Assembly: GCA_020058355.1 (NCBI GenBank)
Contig: JAGVEG010000084.1
Span: 1-5,882, forward strand
Source: Candidatus Berkelbacteria bacterium
Lineage (GTDB): Bacteria > Patescibacteriota > UBA1384 > CAILIB01
DNA length: 5,882 nucleotides
Direction of reading: 5' to 3'
A program made the translations under genes and the position numbers. Below the pieces are notes generated by a model that did no database searches, was not told the origin of the DNA, and saw nothing but the letters and a program-made list of their open reading frames with translations. Of the stretch, positions 1-5,087 are shown one piece after another (position 1 is the stretch's first letter; every line of letters begins with the position of its first letter).

Positions 1-1
1 C

Positions 2-427
2 TTAATCCTTCTTGGAACACTGAAAGATCCGGCGGTTATCGAGTCACTCTGGAAAGTATTCCCACCTGGCACCAACCCAACCATTGCCGTCTTTATTGCA
101 CAAACAAGCAAGGCTGAGGATATTCGCGCGATACCATTATTAACGCAGAGCTACCCCGTTAAATCGCTGCTCTACCCTAAAAAGAGCACAAGCAAAACGC
201 ATGGGCTTATCGGTAACTATGTAGAAACTACCGCACACATACCCACTGGCTGCTGGCAGATTGGCAGCCATCAACTAACTGTTACCCCTACCGAAAGCAT
301 ACGTAAACCCTGCCTAAATCCGCTCCCGCTCAGCATGCTGCCCAGCTGCCAACGCAATGGCCAGGGCGTCGGCGGCGTCATCAGGCTTGGGGATATGATC
401 GAGCCCCAGAAACTCAGCAACATTTGA
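2..427 (+). CDS. Partial frame: degenerate ComEC-type metallo-beta-lactamase-like domain (3' end of gene)
   Basis: The frame is open from the left edge to a TGA at 425-427, giving 141 visible residues; the start lies outside the window. I match it by pattern only to the C-terminal MBL-like domain of ComEC/Rec2 DNA-uptake proteins. The segment ILLGTLKDPAVIESL (residues 2-16) resembles the family's 'ILIDGGPDxxVLEEL'. IAVFIAQTSKAEDIRAIPLL (28-47) falls where the family has 'IDLVVLTHPDADHIGGLPAL', and YPVKSLLYP plus a later IGSHQLTV segment fit the following strands. The metal motif HxDxDH is replaced by TSKAED (residues 35-40), so hydrolase activity is unlikely. The usual later part of the domain, with its LLTGD-like motif, is absent. 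The last 114 bp are antisense to the 3' end of ruvC and probably add meaningless sequence. The other two forward frames stop at 304-306 and 315-317, so one indel would restore normal spacing. It could be a decayed gene end, a non-catalytic homologue or a frameshifted copy. Confidence 0.45.
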   Translation, partial: LILLGTLKDPAVIESLWKVFPPGTNPTIAVFIAQTSKAEDIRAIPLLTQSYPVKSLLYPKKSTSKTHGLIGNYVETTAHIPTGCWQIGSHQLTVTPTESIRKPCLNPLPLSMLPSCQRNGQGVGGVIRLGDMIEPQKLSNI

Positions 428-802
428 TTGCACTGCCTTCTTCTCTGACTTTCCGTAGCCGGTTACCGCAATCTTTACTTCCATAGGATTAAACTCAATA
501 ACTGGCACTCCTTCACGCTGACAGGTACAGATGATTACTCCTCGTGCTTGTGCTACAGAAATAGCAGTGCGGCGGTTTGTCGTAAAGAAGATGCGCTCAA
601 CCGCAACCAAGTCAGGGGTAAATCGGCGAAGTACTTCTTGGAGGCCACGCTCAATAAGGACCAAGCGTTCGGAATCGCGAAGTTCTTTTGGTGTGGTAAT
701 GCAGTCATACGCCAAACAGCGTGGTGCCCCTGCGTCCATATCGAGCTCAATCGCTCCCCAACCAACAATTGCGGTCCCTGGGTCAAGCCCAAGAATGATC
801 AT
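314..802 (-). CDS. ruvC: Crossover junction endodeoxyribonuclease RuvC
   Basis: RuvC is the homodimeric, Mg-dependent nuclease that cuts Holliday junctions at the end of homologous recombination, normally guided by the RuvAB branch-migration motor. The 162-residue protein has normal family length. It starts with MIILGLDPGT, placing the first catalytic Asp at residue 7. The second acidic residue is E69 in VAVERIFF. The C-terminal pair is D142 and D145 in KPDDAADALAIA, so all four RNase H-fold acidic residues are present. The basic segment TGYGKSEKKAV (114-124) also fits the family. The ATG overlaps the stop of yebC in an ATGA arrangement, which indicates translational coupling, and no Shine-Dalgarno sequence is visible. 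It ends with TAG at 314-316. A convergent frame from the left runs over its last 114 bp. No ruvA or ruvB follows within the window. Identification is very firm. Confidence 0.97.
   Translation of the reverse strand: MIILGLDPGTAIVGWGAIELDMDAGAPRCLAYDCITTPKELRDSERLVLIERGLQEVLRRFTPDLVAVERIFFTTNRRTAISVAQARGVIICTCQREGVPVIEFNPMEVKIAVTGYGKSEKKAVQSNVAEFLGLDHIPKPDDAADALAIALAAGQHAERERI
799..802 (-). promoter_or_regulatory. ATGA stop/start overlap coupling yebC to ruvC
   Basis: The TGA stop of yebC (799-801) shares bases with the ATG of ruvC (800-802), giving ATGA on the minus strand. With no ribosome binding motif in front of ruvC, re-initiation by the ribosome finishing yebC is the likely way ruvC is translated. 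The overlap is seen directly; coupling is inferred. Confidence 0.8.
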
Positions 803-1521
803 GCGTAACCAGCCAGGTTGGTATAAACAGCAGTAACGTCATCATATCCCTCAAGGATATCAAGAAGTTTCAGTGCTTTTTCTTCATCTTCTTCATTCAA
901 CTCAACAAGGGTATTGGGGACATGCTCAACATTTGCTGAATCAACCTTGTAACCCACCTGCTCAAGTTGCTCGCGAAGAGGGTGCAGGGCGTCACGTGAG
1001 ACCTTTACTACCGCAGTACCATCTTCAAGTTCATAGTCATCGGCCCCACCCTCTATGAGAAGTTCTTCAAGGTTACTTGTATCACCTGTATATGCTAAGC
1101 GAATAACGCCTGTGGAGGTAAATTGATACGCAACGCCACCTCCCTCAGCAAAGCGGCCACCATTTTTTATAAAAAGCAGGCGAACATCAGCTCCAGAGCG
1201 GTTGCGGTTATCAGTCAGCACCTCAACAAGAATGCAGATGTTGCCGGGACCAAAACCTTCGTAGAGTAGTTCTTCGGTAACCGCGCCGCCAAGCTCACCG
1301 GTTCCTCGCTTAATGGCACGCTCAATATTATCTTTTGGCATGTTCAGCGAACGAGCCTTTTCAATGGAAAGGCGTAGGTTTGGATTCATACCAGCATCAC
1401 CACCACCCTGACGAGCAGCGACAGAAATCATGTTTGCAATCTTCGTAAAGTTACTGCCGCGCTTTGCATCAACCAGGGCCTTCTTGTGTTTGATACCGGC
1501 CCACTTACTGTGTCCAGACAT
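799..1521 (-). CDS. yebC: YebC/PmpR/TACO1-family protein
   Basis: The 240-residue product has the family's normal length and its N-terminal signature, MSGHSKWAGIKHKKALVDAKRG. Further conserved blocks are MPKDNIERAIKRGTG (61-75), GPGN (91-94), LTDNRNRS (102-109) and EGGADDYE (157-164), followed by an acidic stretch (209-214) and the usual DDVTAVYTN end. The family was long called a transcriptional regulator (PmpR in Pseudomonas). Work on bacterial YebC and mitochondrial TACO1 supports a ribosome-associated role that helps translation through proline-rich stretches. The protein is cytosolic. It lies 42 bp downstream of the VanW-family gene on the same strand and is coupled to ruvC by ATGA, a pairing conserved across many bacteria. 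The ATG at 1519-1521 is fixed by the family N-terminus. The bases just upstream, AACCCCACCGCT, contain no Shine-Dalgarno motif. Confidence 0.96.
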   Translation of the reverse strand: MSGHSKWAGIKHKKALVDAKRGSNFTKIANMISVAARQGGGDAGMNPNLRLSIEKARSLNMPKDNIERAIKRGTGELGGAVTEELLYEGFGPGNICILVEVLTDNRNRSGADVRLLFIKNGGRFAEGGGVAYQFTSTGVIRLAYTGDTSNLEELLIEGGADDYELEDGTAVVKVSRDALHPLREQLEQVGYKVDSANVEHVPNTLVELNEEDEEKALKLLDILEGYDDVTAVYTNLAGYA

Positions 1522-1563
1522 AGCGGTGGGGTTACTACTTAGTCGTTCCTAGGCTAGCAGGCT
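1522..1563 (-). other. Short spacer between the VanW-family gene and yebC
   Basis: This 42-bp gap on the minus strand has stop codons in several frames (TAAGTAGTAA) and an AGGA about 25 bases before the yebC ATG, too far to act as its ribosome site. A 7-bp direct repeat, CTAGGCT on the plus strand, occurs at 1549-1555 and 1564-1570, and a weak 5-bp inverted repeat lies at 1548-1552 and 1564-1568. No T-run follows, so it does not look like an intrinsic terminator. Read-through from the upstream gene into yebC is plausible. Confidence 0.5.
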
Positions 1564-3447
1564 CTAGGCTCCAGGGGTAGGAGTTGGCTCTGGTGTTGAA
1601 GTTGGAGCAGGCTCACTTGATGGGGTTGGTGATGGCTGTGCTCCCTTTGTTCCACGGAGGTACTTTGCCTGCCAGGCCTTGTAGCTACTCTTGAACACCT
1701 GTGAGTTAATCACTTCGCCATTTCTGCGCACTGTATAGGTGACCGATGTCTGCGCACCCGGGCGAGCTACCTCAAGCTGCTTCGTAACACCCGCATCAAG
1801 CGTCGGATCGTCCACATACTGTGGTTCCGCTGGCTGCGTAACATTGGTAACTGTTGGCTTACTAATTGAACCAACACGACCATCGGAAGTTCCATACAGA
1901 TCATAGGTGATCTTCGTTCCCTTCACGTAAGAAACCACAAAAACATGATTTCCGGTATCGTTCTTCCATTTAAAATCAGGATTTGGATCGTAGACCGTAG
2001 CATCGGTTCCTGGTCCCCAATCCTTCTCATAGTAGCTCACGCGATACGAGTGATTACGACGCGCAACAATCGGCAGTCCGGCATTCATTACCGCACGGAA
2101 AAGCGTGGTTGATACCTGACAGAGACCTCCCCCAAGCTCATCCGTTGTCTCATTTCCCTTAATAACCTTTCCAAGAACATATCCGTTGTCTGTAGTAATG
2201 GGACCCATACGACCAATCGTACCGACGGTTTCTCCGGGTGCCACCAAGAATCCGCTTACAAGTCGTGAGCCGTTCTTAATATTCTCGACACGATTTGACG
2301 GACTCCCCACAAAATCAGTGGTTGCCGTACCAATCTTCTGCACGAGGCCAAGTTGTGAGATGCCATCACCGCCACGGATCTTTGGCTTCGTCACTTCAAT
2401 CAAATCATCAGACTTTACCGCATCACCATTCTCAATAAATCCACGGATACGCTCCATAAAAACATCTTCCTTTAATTTAAAGCCATCGGTCTCGGTACCA
2501 TTAATACTCACGATACCGTTAGTAATGGCGAGTGAAGCATCACGCGCCTCCCTGAAAACACTCCGCGCAACCGAGGCAGCAAGCCTTTCTAAGGCTTCAT
2601 TGTTTGTGCGTAGTGCCAGTGTTTTCTTGCCGTCGCGAGTATCAGGGTCAAGCTTTGTAATGTCGGCGAGTTGCTGCACTTTTACCTCGAGAGGTCCGGC
2701 CGTAGTAGAAATCTTAAGATCATTCTTATATCGCTCACGCACCTCATCAGCGAGTGGTCGTAGATCGTCTTCAGCAATGGTTGGTTGAGCAGCGCTCGTA
2801 GTGACAGCAATGGGCCCCGTCGTTTTATTACTAAACGCTGCCAATACGCCCGTGGTAAAACTGACCAACTCGATTGTAACCCCCGATTCCCCAGGGACAA
2901 TACGCGCACCAGCATTGAGCTCAACGGTTGGCTCCTTAGCTGGCTTTTGTGTGTTCTCAAGGTGCTCACCAAGTTTTATGAGTGAGTCGGATGAAGCTTC
3001 AAGCGTATCGAGTGTAATAGTTCGCTTTGACATCATGAGCCGTTCCTTCAATTTGGTAAGGAACGTTCCTTCATGGCCAACCGCCCAAGCACGGTTTACC
3101 AGATCATTTACTGACACCTCAATCTCAAGATCAGCAAGGCTTTTCTCAGTAGTTTCGTCTTCAAAGGTAAATTGCAGTGACGTGTTGCGCAGCTCAGTAA
3201 CAACCTGCTCGCTATGCGCTTGCAGCTCAGGCTGTGTATCCCAGGCCACTTTCTTTCCATAGAGTGAAATGCCGCCAACTACGTGATTGTCTGACCACTG
3301 CCACCAGGCGTATGAACCACCTGCAAGAACAGCAAGTCCCACAACAATACCGATACCATTGCGTACCTTTTTACTCAACAGAAAACGCTGCTTCTTCTCA
3401 GCAGGTACTTCCTTCTCAGCTTTTAGTTGTGACTTCTTTGCCGCCAT
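1564..3447 (-). CDS. VanW-family membrane-anchored envelope protein with PG_binding_4-like region
   Basis: With the ATG at 3445-3447 the product has 627 residues. A short Lys/Glu-rich cytoplasmic tail (1-28) is followed by one membrane segment (about 29-48, GIGIVVGLAVLAGG), which puts the rest outside the cell. Residues about 55-350 resemble the repeated PG_binding_4-type modules that precede VanW domains. The VanW domain covers about 385-525. Its hallmark GGGLCQVSTTLFRAVMNAGL (438-457), the RRNHSYRVSYY segment and the DATVYDPNPDFKWKN segment fit YoaR/VanW proteins. A G5-like stretch (about 555-600) and a Pro/Thr/Ser tail (603-627) end the protein. The biochemical function of VanW is unknown; binding to or remodelling of cell wall is inferred from the modules. 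The name does not imply vancomycin resistance, since no van genes are nearby. An in-frame GTG at 3531 would add 28 residues with no sign of selection, so the ATG is preferred. No Shine-Dalgarno motif is visible. Confidence 0.9.
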   Translation of the reverse strand: MAAKKSQLKAEKEVPAEKKQRFLLSKKVRNGIGIVVGLAVLAGGSYAWWQWSDNHVVGGISLYGKKVAWDTQPELQAHSEQVVTELRNTSLQFTFEDETTEKSLADLEIEVSVNDLVNRAWAVGHEGTFLTKLKERLMMSKRTITLDTLEASSDSLIKLGEHLENTQKPAKEPTVELNAGARIVPGESGVTIELVSFTTGVLAAFSNKTTGPIAVTTSAAQPTIAEDDLRPLADEVRERYKNDLKISTTAGPLEVKVQQLADITKLDPDTRDGKKTLALRTNNEALERLAASVARSVFREARDASLAITNGIVSINGTETDGFKLKEDVFMERIRGFIENGDAVKSDDLIEVTKPKIRGGDGISQLGLVQKIGTATTDFVGSPSNRVENIKNGSRLVSGFLVAPGETVGTIGRMGPITTDNGYVLGKVIKGNETTDELGGGLCQVSTTLFRAVMNAGLPIVARRNHSYRVSYYEKDWGPGTDATVYDPNPDFKWKNDTGNHVFVVSYVKGTKITYDLYGTSDGRVGSISKPTVTNVTQPAEPQYVDDPTLDAGVTKQLEVARPGAQTSVTYTVRRNGEVINSQVFKSSYKAWQAKYLRGTKGAQPSPTPSSEPAPTSTPEPTPTPGA

Positions 3448-3550
3448 GGACGTATACTTGTAAACTACAGTTGCTCTGCTCAGTCTGTCAGGTGTACCGC
3501 ATTTGGGCAATAAGCAGCTTCTTCGCCCCACTTTTTACCCATCAACCACC
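3448..3550. promoter_or_regulatory. Divergent promoter region
   Basis: This 103-bp gap between the oppositely oriented VanW-family and AI-2E-like genes is the only place in the window where both transcription units could start. Minus strand candidate: CTGACA (3486-3491) and TAGTTT (3462-3467), 18 bp apart, with the second box 14 bases from the ATG. Plus strand candidate: CTGTCA (3485-3490) and AATAAG (3509-3514), also 18 bp apart. Both are weak matches to sigma-70 boxes, and the near-palindromic CTGTCAG would serve both directions. The divergent arrangement is seen directly, but the exact boxes are only suggestions. Neither gene shows a ribosome binding site here. Confidence 0.35.
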
Positions 3551-4015
3551 ATGCAAACCACCCTTGAACAGATCGTATCTTCTTTACTGAGCTGGATGCG
3601 TGCGATACTGATTCTCAACGTAATCCACACCATACTAGTGAGTATTGTATTGACTCGGGCCGATGTACCGTACTGGGGCTTACTGATACCGGTGGTTTTC
3701 ATCATTGGATTTCTTCCTGGTATCGGTGGCGTTCTCAGCATGCTCCTCGCCAGCTTAATGGGATTCCTTGTTTCACCCACTACCGTACTCATTATTCTGG
3801 GAATCCTTAGTGTATACCGCCTCATTGAAGAGCTCTGGATTCAGCCGCACATTATGCATGCCACCACCCAGTTGCCGCTTGCGTTAAGCTATCTTGTGCC
3901 CCTTATTGGCGGACTTATTGCCGGGCCAGTTGGCGCATTGCTCGCCATCCCCGTTGTCCTCGTCTTTATTGCTCTGGCACAGCCTCGACAAGCTTCGCGG
4001 AACCGGGCAGGCTAA
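3551..4015 (+). CDS. Half-length AI-2E transporter (PerM/TqsA) family membrane protein
   Basis: The 154-residue product is almost entirely hydrophobic and matches the C-terminal half of AI-2E/PerM-family permeases (usual length about 350). LLSWMRAILILNVIHTILVS (12-31) fits the family's 'WLRGQLLVALI' helix. VPYWGLLIPVVFIIGFLPGI (39-58) fits 'VPYALLLGLLAGLLNFIPYIG'. IQPHIMHATTQLPL (97-110) fits the 'PRIMGxxxxLHPL' loop, and GGLIAGPVGALLAIPVVLV (120-138) fits the closing helix. About four to six membrane passes remain; the N-terminal helices and soluble domain are missing. Upstream sequence is the VanW gene on the other strand, so the missing half is not adjacent. Family members export small molecules or ions (AI-2 for TqsA, Na+/H+ exchange for some); the substrate here is unknown. 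The ATG at 3551 is chosen over an in-frame TTG at 3503. It lies 4 bp before wecB and is probably co-transcribed. It may be a real compact protein or a truncated remnant, although the remaining frame is intact. Confidence 0.8.
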   Translation: MQTTLEQIVSSLLSWMRAILILNVIHTILVSIVLTRADVPYWGLLIPVVFIIGFLPGIGGVLSMLLASLMGFLVSPTTVLIILGILSVYRLIEELWIQPHIMHATTQLPLALSYLVPLIGGLIAGPVGALLAIPVVLVFIALAQPRQASRNRAG

Positions 4016-4019
4016 GGCT

Positions 4020-5087
4020 ATGAATACATCTCCTGTAGCCATTGTTCTTGGAACCCGTCCTGAAATCATCAAGCTTGCGCCAGTCATTCGCGCCCTTCAA
4101 GTGGCGGATCGGCCATTTATTCTGATCCACACAAATCAACATTATTCGGTAGCGCTTGATGCAATTTTCTTTACTGAGCTCAACCTACCAAAGCCAGACT
4201 ACAATCTTGAAGTTGGTCCCGGTACACAGAATGTGCAAACAGCACGAATGATTGAGCGCCTTGACCCTATTTTCCTAAAGGAAAAACCTTCCTGTGTTAT
4301 TGTTCAAGGCGACACAAACTCAGTACTTGCTGGAGCACTCGTTGGTAGTAAGCTTCTTGTTCCGGTGGTGCATGTTGAAGCTGGCCTTCGGAGCAATGAC
4401 CGCACAATGCCAGAGGAGATCAATCGTATTATTACTGATCATATTAGTGATCTTCTCCTTCCACCAACTCAGGCATGTGCTGACACCCTGCTAGCTGAGG
4501 GTATCGTGCAGGAGAAAATTGTTGTTGTGGGAAACACCGTTGCTGATGGTGTACTTCAGCATAAGGATCTTGCAACAGAACAGCTCCTTGAGCCGTTTGG
4601 CATTAGCCGTGGAAACTACTTCCTTCTTACTATGCATCGCCCGAGTAATGTTGATACCAAGGAAGATCTGAGCGAAATTATTGAAGCACTTCGCTTATTC
4701 TCACAAAGAACTGAAACCCCTATTATTTTTCCTATACACCCACGCACCAAGGGTAATCTTGAAAGATTTGGGATCGAGCTTCCAAAAGAAATTACCTGCT
4801 TAGAACCTCAGGGATATCTTACCTTCTTAGCACTTGAGAAATATGCTCGCGCTGTTGTGACTGACTCGGGAGGTGCTCAAGAAGAAGCCTGCATCCTTGG
4901 GGTTCCCTGTCTTACTCTTCGTGAAAACACCGAACGACCAGAAACCACTGAGGTTGGCGCCAACCTACTCGTACCCCGAGATGCAGAAGTAATGGTAGCA
5001 GCTCTCACAAAGATCAGCGGGACAAAGTGGAGCAATCCATTTGGCGATGGAAAAACCGGGGAACGAATTGTCGGGCTTCTCAAATAA
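4020..5087 (+). CDS. wecB: UDP-N-acetylglucosamine 2-epimerase (non-hydrolysing)
   Basis: The 355-residue protein has normal family length and a GT-B-like fold pattern. It interconverts UDP-GlcNAc and UDP-ManNAc in the cytosol, supplying ManNAc or ManNAcA units for surface polysaccharides. Visible motifs are GTRPEIIKLAPVIRAL (11-26), HTNQHY (37-42, where many homologues have TGQHY), QGDTNSVLAGA (96-106, with D98), HVEAGLRSNDRTMPEEINR (118-136, with E120 and E132/E133), LTMHRPSN (203-210, with H206), FPIHPRT (237-243), and DSGGAQEEA (282-290) followed by RENTERPETTEVG. The expected catalytic acidic and His residues are therefore present. The ATG at 4020 puts GTRPE at the right distance from the N-terminus; a TTG extension to 3894 would lie inside the upstream gene. 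It follows the AI-2E-like gene by 4 bp, with a weak AAGG in front of the start. Its end overlaps the convergent glycosyltransferase by 8 bp. Also known as mnaA in Gram-positive bacteria. Confidence 0.95.
   Translation: MNTSPVAIVLGTRPEIIKLAPVIRALQVADRPFILIHTNQHYSVALDAIFFTELNLPKPDYNLEVGPGTQNVQTARMIERLDPIFLKEKPSCVIVQGDTNSVLAGALVGSKLLVPVVHVEAGLRSNDRTMPEEINRIITDHISDLLLPPTQACADTLLAEGIVQEKIVVVGNTVADGVLQHKDLATEQLLEPFGISRGNYFLLTMHRPSNVDTKEDLSEIIEALRLFSQRTETPIIFPIHPRTKGNLERFGIELPKEITCLEPQGYLTFLALEKYARAVVTDSGGAQEEACILGVPCLTLRENTERPETTEVGANLLVPRDAEVMVAALTKISGTKWSNPFGDGKTGERIVGLLK

Noticed and set aside
799..801. Recoded UGA (code 4 or 25)
   Set aside because: TGA ends yebC exactly where ruvC starts and ends the glycosyltransferase at its natural length; no gene has an internal TGA. 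Code 11 fits.
1548..1568. Terminator after the VanW-family gene
   Set aside because: The inverted repeat has only a 5-bp stem with an 11-base loop and no following T-run.
1564..1639. YebC acting on its neighbour's proline-rich tail
   Set aside because: The VanW protein tail alternates Pro with Thr/Ser/Glu and contains no PP or PPP run, so it is not a clear substrate for YebC-type polyproline rescue.
2186..2788. 200-codon open frame on the plus strand, antisense to the VanW-family gene
   Set aside because: Its product is a Ser/Arg/Pro-rich mixture with no recognisable family, and the opposite strand carries clear VanW protein motifs. It is a shadow frame.
1564..3447. Vancomycin resistance gene
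   Set aside because: VanW is only an accessory name; no vanA/B/H/X/R/S genes are present, and VanW-family proteins are widespread without resistance.
3448..3531. GTG start for the VanW protein at 3531
   Set aside because: The extra 28 residues (starting MGRRSCLLPK) precede a normal Lys-rich tail and membrane anchor, overlap the divergent promoter region and look non-coding. The ATG at 3447 is preferred.
3503..3550. TTG start for the AI-2E-like protein
   Set aside because: It would add 16 residues without family similarity. The ATG at 3551 leads directly into the recognisable helices.
3894..4019. TTG start for WecB
   Set aside because: The extension lies inside the AI-2E-like gene in another frame. 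Family proteins begin a few residues before GTRPE, matching the ATG at 4020.
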